Source: Acanthochlamys bracteata (taxonomy: Eukaryota; Streptophyta; Magnoliopsida; Pandanales; Velloziaceae). From it: a stretch of 64,000 bases of DNA. Positions within the stretch are counted from its first letter, which is position 1. Each line of letters starts with the position of its first letter. A program made the position numbers and the translations under genes. The stretch is from contig CM034142.1 of the NCBI GenBank assembly GCA_019914995.1, forward strand, positions 6,075,513 to 6,139,512, written 5' to 3'. Below are positions 24,309 to 36,390 of this stretch, one piece after another. The notes beneath the pieces are model-generated. The model was not told the origin of the DNA, searched no databases, and saw nothing but the letters and a program-made list of their open reading frames with translations.

Positions 24309-27251
24309 ATGGAGAGGGATTTTTTGGGGATAAATTCAAAGGAAGAACAGCAGAAGCAGCAACGTGGAAATGGTCGACAAGATTCAGGTTAGATTTATTT
24401 ACTTTGTTGTGTTTTTTTTTGGGGGATTTCTTTTCTTTGTTTTCTTTTTAGTAAAGGTGTTAGCGTTGGAATGATTTTAATTGGTATCCACTGTTTTTGC
24501 TTCGTGATTGATTATTTGTTATGTTTGTTGGTTTTATAATTAGAGTGAGATTTTGTTTGTGGAAAAATTTCTTAGATTTTGTATCAAAGGCTTAGTTTGT
24601 TTTGGTTTTGGTATGATTCCACTTGGTGCTCGTGTTGTATGATCGGTTTATTTGTTAAGCTTGCTCTTTAACAGAGTTTGTAGGTCTGTTTTTGTCTCTT
24701 TTTTTCGTTTTATATAGAAAATTGAAGAATTAATGCCTAAATGCCCCTGCTTTGTATTTATGAGGAGTTGTTTTTTTATGTATTTGTTTTCAGGTTCTTG
24801 ATTTGGAATAGATGAAGTTGGTGGTGTTTGTGATAGGAGTACTTAGTTGTAGCTGTTTGATTACTATGTTCAGTATTTGTATGAAACATACTTTTCTAGT
24901 TAATTCGTTTCTTTTTGAGGTAGATTAATTTAGTTCTTTGTTTTTGTAAGTCTAAGTCTAGAAGGTGATTGTTGTGTACAATAGCTGTTATCTAAACTGT
25001 TCCGAGAATATTGAATATACTCCACATGTGCATTTTGTTGAGTTTGTATTGAAATAGATTGATCAAAATTTAGATCTCAATATTGTTGTTTTTTGAGCAA
25101 CATATTGCATGGAGACACTATGGAGCATCTACTTCCTGCAAGGATTTATAGATAGGTGACTTAAATGAGTTAAGCTCCTTTTCTGTTAACATCGGAAACA
25201 AACTTTTCGTTTTCTAATATGTTAGACATTTGAGTTTCAGCATCCTTTGGAGGTTCAGCTATGCACTGGCCATTCTCAAACAACTTGGGCTCTATGCAGC
25301 AGTTCCTTTCGTTCAAGGCTCCGCATGAAGGTGCAGGGAAGAAGGTAGAGCATGAACAGCATGTTGCTCAAGGTTTTAACACCATATTGACAGCGGATGC
25401 CTATGAGGCAAGCCGTAGAGCTTCCCCAGTGTTTGTTCAGCAGGTAAGGCTGAGGTTGCTTCAACTCTTATTTTGTGATCACTAAGCTTGCATCAGTTAA
25501 TCATTTTTGAGACTTGTGCTAACTTTGTCTCTGATCTCTTTTTTTGTAGAAAAATATTAATTTAGAGGGGCAAAGTTTCTCATACTCAATGCAATCTTAT
25601 CCCCAAGCTCAAGGAATTGATCCATTTGGCGTTGCCAAACATCATCACTCAAGTGAGGCTAGGACATTTCCTTTAGTTTCTCATCATTCAATTCCCATGG
25701 CCACACGCAGTCCTTTCTTCAAAGTCCATGATACTGCAAGTGTTCCCAATTTCACGGTCTCAACACCAATGCAACAACATTTTGGTGCAAGTGTTGCAGC
25801 AAATATGTCCAATTCGGGCTCTACTAATGTTGGAACCTATGCTCCAAGGTAGCATGACTTGCAAAACCTTGATTCTTATGTACTACAAGAGAACTCTTTT
25901 GATTTGGGTTCCAAATTTACGCGATTAATCATGTTTATTTTTTCTGTAGGAATCAGCACGTTCCCATGCCTATGGCAGCACAGTTAACAATCTTCTACGC
26001 TGGAACAGTGAATGTTTTTGACAATATTCCGTTAGACAAGGTATTTTCATTCCATACCTATATATTTAGTTGAGTTAAAATTATTGTAGTCTCATAAGGC
26101 AGTATCTTCGATTAGGCTCAAGCTATAATGTTCTTGGCAAGCACTGGATCTCTTCCAAATTCAAATGTCTTGAATCAAAGGCCTGAAACACCCATGTCAG
26201 CTCCTGCTAAAGTAGAGGGAACTGATGTTGCTAGTGTGAAACAAAAGGTTAGCACAAATCAAAGTGTAACTGCAAGCCAAAGTGCCACTGCAAACCGAAA
26301 CCAGGCACGGACTCCACCGCCTCACAAGGCCCCATCATGTTCAGGGATCCCTAGCCTGATATCTATTACTTCACAAAATGCTGTAAGCAGCACTAGCAAG
26401 GTCGCGGAGGCTGTAGTGGCAAAACCTGCTCTTTCAGCAGCTCCCACTAGCCAGATGGAGCTGCCAAGGTCCAGTACTAATCAATTAGGATCATCTTCGA
26501 ATTCGACTCTTGTGGCAAGAGGTATCTGAGACATTTCAATCTTTACCCAAGGTTTTGTAGGATTTTGTTTAGATCATTAGCATGTTCATTTTGTCTAGGC
26601 TGTTATTTATTAGTGGTTCGTTGTTTGCAGCTGTACCTCAGGCTAGGAGGGCTTCCTTAGCTCGTTTCCTAGAGAAACGTAAGGAAAGGTATGTATTACG
26701 CTGTCACTATCTCTTGGAATTTTTTGCGTTGATTTGTGAAACTGCCAAGAATCCATTGTTTGTTTACAGATCTTTTGATCGCCCTTGCTCTCCATTTAAA
26801 GTGTACATTTTTCAATTGATAACCTATCGTGCTATGCGTTAAGAGCTTTAAGAGAGATGCTAGTTGAATTGCATTGGAAGTTGTTTATATAACTTTTTCT
26901 TACTTAACTTATTATTTGGGGTAATATATCATAATGTACTTATGACAAAAAATATGCAATGTTGTAATTTCTTTGTTCATATGGTTTTACATTCTCTTCT
27001 TGTTGCGTTGCTTATATCTGGCATATCTACTGCTTTTCTTTTGCAGGGTAGCCGATGCAGTACCCTATTCTTCCCCTAAGAAGACGTCCGAGGAGCCTAA
27101 CTGTCCTGACAAAGCCGATTTGAATAACAAAGTATCACGCCCCGACATCGATCTTTCAAGCAACATGGCGCACTCGTGGCATCTTGGAAAATCCAAGAAC
27201 AACATCATAATAGATATCGGGGAGATGCCAAGTACTAGGTTGGAGATATAA
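24309..27251 (+). CDS. JAZ3: JAZ3/TIFY6-type jasmonate ZIM-domain repressor
   Basis: Seven exons are read as 24309-24387, 25241-25443, 25550-25848, 25950-26040, 26116-26521, 26631-26688 and 27047-27251. All junctions are GT..AG and the frame closes exactly (446 residues plus stop). The protein opens MERDFLGINSKEE and has an early MHWPFSNN..QFLSFKA block, both typical of JAZ3. The ZIM/TIFY domain holds TIFYAG at 207-212. The Jas motif is VPQARRASLARFLEKRKER at 361-379, running on to VADAVPY. By family knowledge it recruits NINJA/TOPLESS through TIFY, binds MYC factors and the COI1-jasmonate receptor through Jas, and acts in the nucleus. The middle is long and Ser/Gln/Thr-rich, making it longer than the Arabidopsis protein. 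The Jas motif is split by intron 6, a conserved place for regulated retention. No lesion is seen. Confidence 0.95.
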
Positions 27252-27536
27252 GCTTGTAGGCTGCTCTTTGTAAGTCTGGCGTTATAACTTCGCCAAAGTT
27301 TCTGCAGCCTTTTAACTGCAGCCATTAATTTTTTCAACGTGCAGAACGTCTAAAAGTATTCAGGCTTAAATTGGTCTGAGAAGTTTAATTTTGGTATTGT
27401 AGAATCACTAACGAGACAGATGTGTAATATATGCATATTCTTTTCTTTCCTCATTTAAACAATATTATGTGAAATTAATCACGTTATGTCGTTTTATTTG
27501 TTGTAATAACCATAGTGTGCAACATTTTAAACATTA

Positions 27537-27832
27537 GAGCGTGTTTCAAATGTTCGTAACTGAGTTTTAAGAAAGTGAAAAATGAGAAATAAAGTTCCTT
27601 GAAAAATAAAGTAGAAGTTGAGTTCAGTATTTATATTTCAATAGTTTTTTAAAGTGTGTTAAAAATTGGAAGATATAATTGTATTAGAAAGTGTGTAAAT
27701 AAAAAAATTGGAACTAAAATTTTGCATGTAAAAATGAAGTTCTAAATTTTTGTTATAATTGAAACATATGGACTGCTCGAGACTCAAAATTTGGCGAAAG
27801 AAAGTGAAGTTAGGAGCGTTTGAAATATGCCC
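27537..27832. mobile_element. Tourist-like MITE, GAGCGTGTTTCAAA family
   Basis: The element is 296 bp. Its left end GAGCGTGTTTCAAATGTTC and its right end, read on the other strand GGGCATATTTCAAACGCTC, form imperfect terminal inverted repeats followed by TAACT. TTA flanks both ends (27534-27536 and 27833-27835). A related copy is at 54695-54978. It sits about 290 bp past the JAZ3 stop. Confidence 0.82.
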
Positions 27833-28416
27833 TTAATAAGCAATGCGTATTAGATGGATCATACTAGTATCCAAAAATTTTTTTATGTTTCTCAGTAAAT
27901 TTTTTACAGTATTTGATTTTTTTTTAAAATTTAAAAATATAAATAAATTATATATTGTATATTTTATACGTATATTTATTATTATTTTTTAATTAAAAAT
28001 GTGAAGTTTGTTTTTTGAAGTTTTAAAATAATTTTTTTTATAGTATTGTATATAATTTTTTTAATATTTTAAAAATATAAAAATTATAATTTTTATTTTT
28101 TATAGGTCTAAAAAATCAAACTCATTTTAAAAAACGTTTTAAATAATATTATTTCATAAGTAGTTTCAAACAACCTTCAAGTCAACATATGTAATTGTCA
28201 TACATATATTTTGATATTTAAAACAAATTATCAAAATCTTATCAGAAAAAAATAATAATGTCTTAAACAACAAATAAATATATACAACATATCACCAAAT
28301 TAATCAATTCAAAAACTTGCAAGTTGCAACAAATTCTTCTATTATAATATAAGATTTTATAAAATGCAACAACCACAATTACAAAAGAAAAAAGGATAAA
28401 AAGATGAACACTTCTA

Positions 28417-31332
28417 TAGATGCAAATATGGGCCGAGCCAAACGGGCCGGCCCGCGGCCTGGCAATTCGGCCCGACACTAGGCCCGCCCGGCCCGATGAA
28501 CAGTGATAGGATCGGGCCGGCCCAGTGCGTCGAGCAGGACGGGCCGACTTTGCTGGCCCGCCCGCCCGGCACTGTTCTGTTGACCGGTCAACATTGATTT
28601 TGACCTGGTCAACGTTGACCGTTGACCAGGTAAAAAAAAATTAATTTTTTTTCTATCATGCTGACGTCAGCATGACCGTTGTATAGGCAGCCAACGGTAG
28701 TGTTACCGTTGGCTGCCAGCAACGTTAGTTTTATTTTTTTTAAAAAAAATTTAACTTTTCACCTATAAATACATCATATTTTCATTCATTTTTCACACAT
28801 TTCTCTCAAATCTCATTTTCATTCTACTCAATCTTACACAAAATATAAACGAAATTATTTCTTGCTTTATTTTTTAAATTCACATTTCTTTAATTATCAA
28901 AATTTTAGTTGCTTTTTCAAATGGATCCAAATTTTCATGCCATTAATTTGGATGACTATGGCATGGACGATCAAAATTTGGAGGAAATAGATGTTGCTCG
29001 TACGGAGAAAGGAGATGAAATTCTTCCAAGAAGAAGTTTTCATCAAAGATGTAACGAAATTCCTCCAATTCCAAGTGTTGGAAGTAGTTCGGCTTCAGGA
29101 TCGACATCGACAACAACAAAACGTTCAAAAGTCCCAACTTCTGAAGCTTGGAACTATTTCACTGCCGAATATACAGTGCTAAGTGATGGTACTCAATCAA
29201 AAATGGCGAAATGTAAGTTTTGCAATAAACTTTTAACTGCTAATCCTAGTGCAGGTACCCGACATTTACTAGCACATGGTAAAAAATGTGCTTCCAAAAA
29301 ACAAATCGGAAGGGAACCTTCACAAACTCAACTTCAATTCAACACGGATGGTTCGGTAAGTACTTGGTCTTATGATTCTAATGTAGCTAGAGAATCTCTT
29401 ACCCGTATGATTTGTGCTATGGATTTACCTATTAATTTTGGTGAGTCATCTTTTTATGAAAAATATTAAAAGAGCATATTGTCCACAATTTCAAAAAGTT
29501 AGTAGAACAACAACTAGAAGTGATATTATTATTTATTATAATAAAATGCGCACTATATTAAAATCTGAATTAACTTCTTTAAATTTTTCTATTGCGTTAA
29601 CATCTGATATTTGGAGTGGTAGAGCTAATCAAGATTATTTAAGTGTTGTTGCTCATTATTTAGATTCACAATGGATTATGCAAAAAAGAATTATTGGTTT
29701 TAGACTTATTGATTCCACACATGATGTTAAAAATATTTCTGAGCGCATTATAAGTGTAGTTAAAGAATGGGGCATAAGCAATCGCATTGTCTCCATCACC
29801 CTAGATAATGCTTCAGCAAATACCAAAGCAATTCGATTTCTTGAGATGGAGCTAAGCTCATACATGGGAGGAATTTTACTACATCAACGTTGTGCTTGCC
29901 ATATTATCAACTTAATCGTACAATCAGGTATGCAGCTGGTAAGTGATCAGATTAATGATATTCGCGTTGCTATTTCTTGGATTACTAGTTCAAATCAACG
30001 TTTAGCTGAATTTAAAAGATATTGCATAGCAGAACATCTAAAGCCCCGAAAGTTCAGCCTTGATATGCCAGTAAGATGGAATTCTACTTATCTAATGTTG
30101 AAAAGTACTTTAGATTATAAAAATGTGCTTATGATTTTTTATAATACAAGAATGAGTAACAATATATTTACTGAAACTCATTAGATTATTGCTGAAAAAC
30201 TTGTAGAATTTTTAGAAACTTTTTATGATGCTACTGTTTTATTATCTGGTGTTTAGTATCCTACTTCTCCATTAGTTTTACATTCAATTCTTAATATAGC
30301 TACTATGCTACATTCGCATATAACAGATGAATTACTTAGACCTATAGTTACAATAATGACTAAAAAATTAAAAAAATATTGGTCTGATATTCCTCTTTTA
30401 TATTGTTTTACATTTATGTTAGATCCTAGATTTAAATTTGTATATTTTACTAATACTCTTACATATATTGGTATGTATTTAGATATTTCCGATATTCAAT
30501 TGCAAATTACTAACGCTCGTAACAAGCTGTATGAAGTTTATGATCTTTATGAAGTTAGGTTTGGTAATTTGTGAAATCAACAACAACAAGCGGCACCGGC
30601 ACAAACTCATCAAAGTAAGAAGAAAAAAACGATCAATTGGTTTTTGATCTCCATCAAGCCTGGCTCAAGTTCAACACCATCTTCAACTTCAAGCAGCATG
30701 CAATCTTCTTCGGACTTGAACAAATATTTTGAAGGTGATACTGTCATTGTAGAAGACGATAAAAACCCAAAAAATTTTAATATTTTGAACTGGTGGAAAA
30801 CACATTCAACAAGATATCTAGTACTCTCTCAACTAGCACGTGATATTTTGACTATTCCTGTTTCAACGGTGTCTTCAGAATCGGCATTTAGTACAGCGGG
30901 AAGGATAATTGAAGAACGCAGAACACAACTTACTAGTGAGATGGTTGAAGTGTTAACTTGTTTGAAAGACTGGGAACTTGCAGTGAAACGAATGCAGCAT
31001 ACAACTCACAATGAAGACCTGACTGAACAATTTTCTGAATTATTTTTAAATAAAAATATTCCAAGTACAAGTTCAAATGTATAATTATATACATATTACA
31101 AATTGTAATAATTTTTTTATATTTAATAATAATTTTTAAAGTTATTTTTTAAGCTTTTTATATTTAGTAATAATTTTTAAAGTTATTTTTAATTTTTTTA
31201 TATTTAATAATATCTTTAAAAATTATTTAAATTTATTATTTAAAAAATAAATATATATAATAGACTACCGAGCTGGGCCGGGTCTAAAATTTTATGTCCG
31301 GGCCGGCCCGGTCCATCCGTTTTTGCACCTCA
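28417..31332 (+). mobile_element. hAT transposon, near complete, inactive
   Basis: The ends are imperfect inverted repeats: AGATGCAAATATGGG on the left, and AGGTGCAAAAACGGA when the right end is read inward. Subterminal regions carry many GGCCGGCCCG/GGGCCGG motifs on both sides, a usual feature of plant hAT elements. Between them is a broken transposase at 28921-31084. No 8-bp target duplication could be matched at these ends, so the true ends may be a few bases off or the duplication has decayed. Confidence 0.85.
28921..31084 (+). pseudogene. hAT transposase (BED finger, RNase H-like core, hAT dimerisation domain), disrupted
   Basis: The start ATG is 28921 (MDPNFHAINLDDYG). Domains in order: a BED zinc finger near 29140-29290 (W-N-Y-F, CKFCNKLL, then H-LL-AHGKKC); the RNase H-like transposase core with LTSDIWSGRANQDYLS and RCACHIINLIVQSG; and the C-terminal dimerisation domain with LNWWKTHSTRYLVLSQLARD and SSESAFSTAGRII. 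Lesions: a frameshift near 29455-29465, where the reading frame moves by one, and in-frame stops TAG 30182-30184, TAG 30254-30256 and TGA 30572-30574. Apart from these the length (about 720 codons) and domain order are those of an autonomous element. Without read-through it cannot make transposase. Confidence 0.93.
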
Positions 31333-33030
31333 TGATAGTTACCTTAATAATATGTGCTCTTTTTCTTTTTCGACAAGTTGCAATTAATTAATTGACTCGA
31401 GAAGGATGGAAATTCTTTTTAAATTTATTCTTCTGACGAAAGCCAACCTGTTTTTAAAAACTTTTTTTTAAAGTTATCTATAATCTATTTAGACTCTTTA
31501 AAACTTTATTTTTAATTTATTTTTATGGAAAAGCTAAATATCAAATTCATGCACTTGCTCACACGTTGTAATATAAAATTTACAGAAACAAAGTTCTATG
31601 ATAGCTTTTGCCACGTAAATCAACTTGAGATTCTTGGCGTCCTTATAATTTTTAAAATAATGTAATTGATTCAAAATTGATTAAAATTAATTTAATTTAT
31701 AGTTAATTTTGAATTGATTTATAATAATCCGTGTCCGACTAAAATAAAATCAAATCCAATTTTTAAAAAAATTTTAGAAACGGATTTACGGTAGATTCTC
31801 AGTTATATATTACCATCTCTGCTCACCATCGTCGGCCATCACTCTACGTTTCATTTTCAATCCAGTTTTATGATTACAGCATTTAAAATTAAACAAAGAA
31901 AAAAAACTTAAAAGTGGGAAAAACATGAAACACGTTCTTCCTACTTTTCGATTTAATCATTTCAACTTTCAAGAATTTTTAAACCCATAAATTGATGTCT
32001 GACAAAAATTTTAATAATATTTCTCGAGTTTGGACAAATTCAGTTTACAATTATTATAATCACTCCGTTATAATTAGGAACCGTTTAGGAATATCTATAA
32101 AATAAAAAATATTTTTATTTTTTTAAAAAAATAAATTTATTTTTTATATTTTTAAAATAATAATAAAAATATATAATAAAAAAATATCACTATGTAAAAT
32201 TTTTTTAAACTTTTTAATTTTTAAATACTTATAAAAATATATATATATAAAATAAATTTAAAATTTAATAAAAAAACGTTGGAAAAATATAATTCCAAAC
32301 GTCCCCTTAATCATACAGCAATATCTAATAGCTTTTAAATTACTTGTATATATGAACAGGTAGAATTTACAGCATTGTTTCTTTTGGCATCAATGCTCAA
32401 ATAATTTTGTAATTGTGAACAACTACTTTAAAGTTTGACATTTTAGTAAGAATAATTAGTGCAATTTATTAGCAATAGCTCTTCTTACACATAAATTGAT
32501 TTACTAATTTGCTTTTACATTTGTATATGTTCAAGATTTAGGTAGGTGGACAACTAATGCTTTATTTGTTAAAAGGAAATGCTCAATGTTAGATGTTGGC
32601 TTTACTGTTAACTGTTCAACCTCAAGTGGATATTATTATTTATGGATGCTACTTTTTTAACTCTCTTTTTTGTATGTTATCGTAAAGTGCTTATAAAATA
32701 AAATTTTTATGAAAAAAATATTTTAAAAATTTTTCAAAAAATAACTTCTATTTTTCAACCTAAATTTTTTGTAATCTAATAAAAATAAATAATAATAAAA
32801 TCTTACGATGTAGAATTTTTTATACTTTTAAAATTGAAAAGAAATTTAGTAGATTGTTTTAAAAATTTTGTTGAAAATGTAAAATAAAAAATTCGAATGA
32901 AATAGAGTTAAAAATAACTCTTGAATATCTACATAGTAGAAGAGATCATATGATAAGAAGAATGAAGTTCAAATTGAGTTGATATGAACTTCCAAGGAAT
33001 GACTTATCGAAAAAATAGAGTATTTTTAGT
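31333..33030. other. Intergenic, AT-rich, one clear MITE
   Basis: No gene was seen. The stretch holds the Tourist-like MITE at 32077-32306 and a second AT-rich patch at about 32690-32930 with the shared TCTTACGATGTAGAATTTTT core but no clear ends. Confidence 0.55.
32077..32306. mobile_element. Tourist-like MITE with TTA target duplication
   Basis: The element is 230 bp, starting GGAACCGTTTAGG and ending CCAAACGTCCCC, so the terminal repeats match imperfectly. TTA lies directly outside both ends (32074-32076 and 32307-32309). The right end is identical to that of the copy at 7608-7851. Confidence 0.82.
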
Positions 33031-33534
33031 TATTGATAGATGCAGCAGAAATAAAATTATATTTAAAAATTTTGCGCAAGCAATACGAGAATTGACACAA
33101 AAGTAAAACAAATACAAACACACGAGAATTACGTAGAAAAAACGAGAAAAATTTTTATATTACAAACTCTTGTGTTACACTTTAATTAAGAATTCTTACT
33201 ATAATGCTTTACTTTTATTTTCCACACTTGATTTTCTAAGTTATGTGAAAAATCTTGCTATATTCCGAATGTATACATATTATCTGTATATATAGTATGT
33301 CCAAAAAAATTCTTGATTTTCAAATAATTGTTCTTTTATCTTTCCACTAATTGTCTAAATCTTTTGGCTTTACATATTTTAAGAGATGATACAAATTTTT
33401 TAATTATTAGCCTTCTGATTTTTTGGGTGATGGTTCATCTTTCTTAACTACTGGCATTTCAATATGAATGGATATTTAACTTGTTATATTCTAATAAATC
33501 ACTAATTTATATAGTGACTTCGCAATATCTAACA
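33031..33534 (-). repeat. 3' LTR of the copia element
   Basis: About 504 bp, collinear with 35593-36084. Shared blocks include GATAGATGCA at the outer edge, CTTGCTATATTC in the middle, and a block of TAATAAATCACTAATTTATA then TAGTG near the other edge. Divergence is heavy, many substitutions and several indels, so insertion is old. Confidence 0.88.
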
Positions 33535-33623
33535 AATCTCTCATTTAAAAATATTTGATAAATTACAACTCAAGAATAATAAGAAGCCGATATGCAAGTG
33601 TCAAAATTAGATTACATTGAAAA

Positions 33624-34191
33624 TAGGAGTGGCAATTTGGATTCCTGGGTCGGTTTCAGATCGACCCATATAATAACCGGGTTAAAATTATTCAATCCTA
33701 ATCCAATTTATTTATTTATATGTGTCAAAATTGTCAACTCTAACCCAACCTATTTATAATCGGGTCAAACTCGGGTCGACCTATTTAATAATTAAAATAT
33801 TAAAATAAAAATTACAAATATTAATTTTTAATAATAATATAGAAAATTATTAATTATGATATATTTAAAAAGAAAATTATTAATTTTAACACAATTTATA
33901 AATTAAATAAAATTAGTTAAATTATGATAAATTAATATATATATATATATATAAATTAAATTCAAATTTTTTGCTATTATTTTTTGATTATTAAGTAATG
34001 TATACTATATAAATAGTTGTACAGATAAAATGGGTCAATTTTAGGTCAACCCGAACCCGACTCAAACCCGTTTAAAATTTTCAGATTATTTTCGGGTCGA
34101 CCCGAACCTGAGTAAGACTTAACCCAAATCTGATTTTTTCGGGTTGATTTTGGGTCGGATTTTCGGATCAGGTTGAAATTTGCTACCCCTA
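33624..34191. mobile_element. Nested hAT-type MITE with perfect 8-bp target duplication
   Basis: The element is 568 bp. Left end TAGGAGTGGCAATTT; right end read inward TAGGGGTAGCAAATTT. It is flanked by ATTGAAAA at 33616-33623 and again at 34192-34199, an exact 8-bp duplication as expected for hAT transposition. Subterminal regions are crowded with GGGTCGACCC-like and CCCGAACCCGA motifs. It lies in the interior of the copia element, so it inserted later. There is no coding sequence. Confidence 0.93.
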
Positions 34192-35009
34192 ATTGAAAAT
34201 AGGTAAGACAGAGGGACTTGATCTCATGTCATATTCTTATGAAGCTCTTCAAACTTTTCCTGCATAGATTATATCCACAAATACGTATCTAGACTCTCCA
34301 GTACTTTCTTGAAAGAAATGACTCTTATTTCTCTGTGAATAAGCAATATGCAGATTGACATTACTAAATAAAATAGTCCTCGTACATTTCAGGTATTTTT
34401 CTCTTGCGAGTTGAACGCCTAAGGGACGTAGGGCTGAGAACTCCATCCTTTTCTATTTGCTCATCCGCTGGTACATGCTCTAGATTAGGATCGTCTTTCC
34501 TATCACTCTCCTCCAATACCTATGTGGTCACCGTTAGGAGTGATCCGTTCTTCTCCGCTGCATCATCGCCTTCAGTCACTCTTTGTTATTAGTTTTTCAC
34601 AAAGATGACATTCATACTGAAGATAACTGTATGGACAGTGGGAAGTCATAAGTAATACCCCAAAATATTTTCAACATATCATATGTATCTTTCGAAGTTG
34701 ATCCTACTGCTGAATCAAATTCAACATAGGTTTTGAAGACTTTGAATACCTCAAAAACTTTCGGCTTCATTCAGATTGGGAACACCCGAGTTCTCAAATG
34801 CGAGTGAACCAAGTCGAACTTATCTTTGACCTAAAAACTGATCTCTAACCTTTTATAGTGCTATTTACCGGTGATACACTTCTCGCATAACGGTAACTTT
34901 ACCTCGACAACCCTGTCAGGAGCTTCTGATCATTGAGAATCTTCAAACCATATTTCAAGATGTGCCCTAAATTTTAGGTGTCACACTCGCGTGATATCCT
35001 TAATGTTAC

Positions 35010-35530
35010 CGAAATACAATACAAGCATCTCCCGATACCCATGTCACCTCATACACCTTATATAAATTTAAATCGATCTTTTCAGCAACCAAATCTTTTA
35101 GATCATTCTTGATGATCTCCATGATCTCACTACCAATGCGAATCTTGCAGTCCTGATCATCTAGTTGCTCTAAAGAGAATAAATTTTTTTTAAGACCAAA
35201 CACAAAACGTACCTTACTGATGATGCATTTCCTTCCATTATTTGCTATAAGCTTGATGGAACTGGCCCCAGAAACTTGAAAGACTTATCTATTTTTCATC
35301 TGCACGGCATCTATAGAAATAGTTTCATAGTGATGAAACAAATCCCTTATGGAATTCATGTGACAAGATACTACTAAATCTAAAATTTAGACATCTCTGA
35401 GTTTGGACTTGTCACAGATAGCAACCACTGTCTCTCCCACTAAAGCCTCACCATTATCAGAATTGTACGCCACGCAAGCAAATGACTTTGAGTGATCCAC
35501 ACTTCCAACCTTGTTTGTCATGGTTGCATT
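35010..35530 (-). pseudogene. Copia pol fragment, pre-integrase region
   Basis: The minus strand reads FGLKKNLFSLEQLDDQDCKI followed by RIGSEIMEIIK and an AEKIDLNLY stretch. This is the hallmark of the GAG-pre-integrase part of TNT1-like copia polyproteins. Just upstream in the same sense is an eroded LDLVVSCHMNS stretch that resembles the start of the copia protease region, with stops between. Reverse transcriptase and RNase H are missing, so the internal deletion removed most of pol. Confidence 0.82.
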
Positions 35531-35572
35531 CTTTCTCAATATCGTACTTGATTATCATTGCAACGAATCAAT

Positions 35573-35585
35573 GACTCTAATACCA
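35573..35585 (-). other. Primer binding site of the copia element
   Basis: On the minus strand this reads TGGTATTAGAGTC, one change from the usual TGGTATCAGAG of initiator tRNA-Met sites in copia elements. It lies 7 bp inside the 5' LTR. Confidence 0.8.
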
Positions 35586-35592
35586 CTTCCGT

Positions 35593-36084
35593 TGTTGATA
35601 GATGCATCAGAAATACAAAACACACTCACGGATTACGTAAGCAATACAAGAATTGAGATAAAAGCAAAACAAAACAAAATAGCCTCAAGAAAATAATTAT
35701 GCCAAAATAATTATAAACTCTTATGTTATATTTTAAGTGGTAACTCTCACTAGAATGTTTTGTTTATCTTTCACACTTGATGTTATAAGTGGTGTGAATG
35801 ATCTTGCTATATTCTGAATGAATATTTCTTACCCATATATATATTGTGTTTAAGCAAACTCTTGAACTTTCAAACAATTATCCTTTTATCTTCCCATTAA
35901 TTATCTAAATTCTTTGACTTTCCATCTTTCAAAAGATATTTCAAATTTCTTAACCTTTGGCCTTCCAACTTCTTAGTTGATGATTCATCTTAGTTAGCTA
36001 TTTATATTTTAACATCAATATACATTTAACTTATTATATTCTAATAAATCACTAATTTATATAGTGCATTTACAATATCTAACA
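35593..36084 (-). repeat. 5' LTR of the copia element
   Basis: About 492 bp and collinear with 33031-33534. In plus-strand reading it starts TGTTGATAGATGCATCAG and ends CAATATCTAACA, giving proper TG..CA ends. Confidence 0.88.
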
Positions 36085-36390
36085 CAATTAGACCCACCAA
36101 TATAATGGTACCTAAAAAATATAGGTGTAAAAAATAAGCACTTTCTGTAGGAGAACTAAAGAGAGTGAAGGTAAGAGTGCATAATTTATCAAGTTAAGGA
36201 TTTTTTTAGTGACTCAATAATATTTTCTTTTGGATGATGATAGGAAACACTGGATTTTTTATTGACATTACGAATGTGTTTTGTGTCTTATAAAATAGCT
36301 TTGAGAATTTGTTGAATATTTTTATTTTCAAAATTTTGACAATTTTGCTACACTTGATGAAGTTGATTTTCTGCAAAGAAAGTTATTGCT

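Larger units (their letters stand above)
33031..36084 (-). mobile_element. Ty1/copia LTR retrotransposon, internally deleted, with nested hAT MITE
   Basis: Two related LTRs (33031-33534 and 35593-36084) face the same way. On the minus strand the LTR starts TGTTAGATATTG. A primer binding site for initiator tRNA-Met (TGGTATTAGAGTC on the minus strand, 35573-35585) abuts the right LTR, and a purine-rich AAATGAGAGATT tract abuts the left LTR. So the element runs right to left. The interior is only about 2 kb and keeps a piece of the pol pre-integrase region. No 5-bp target duplication was found (TTAGT left, CAATT right), which fits great age. Confidence 0.86.
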
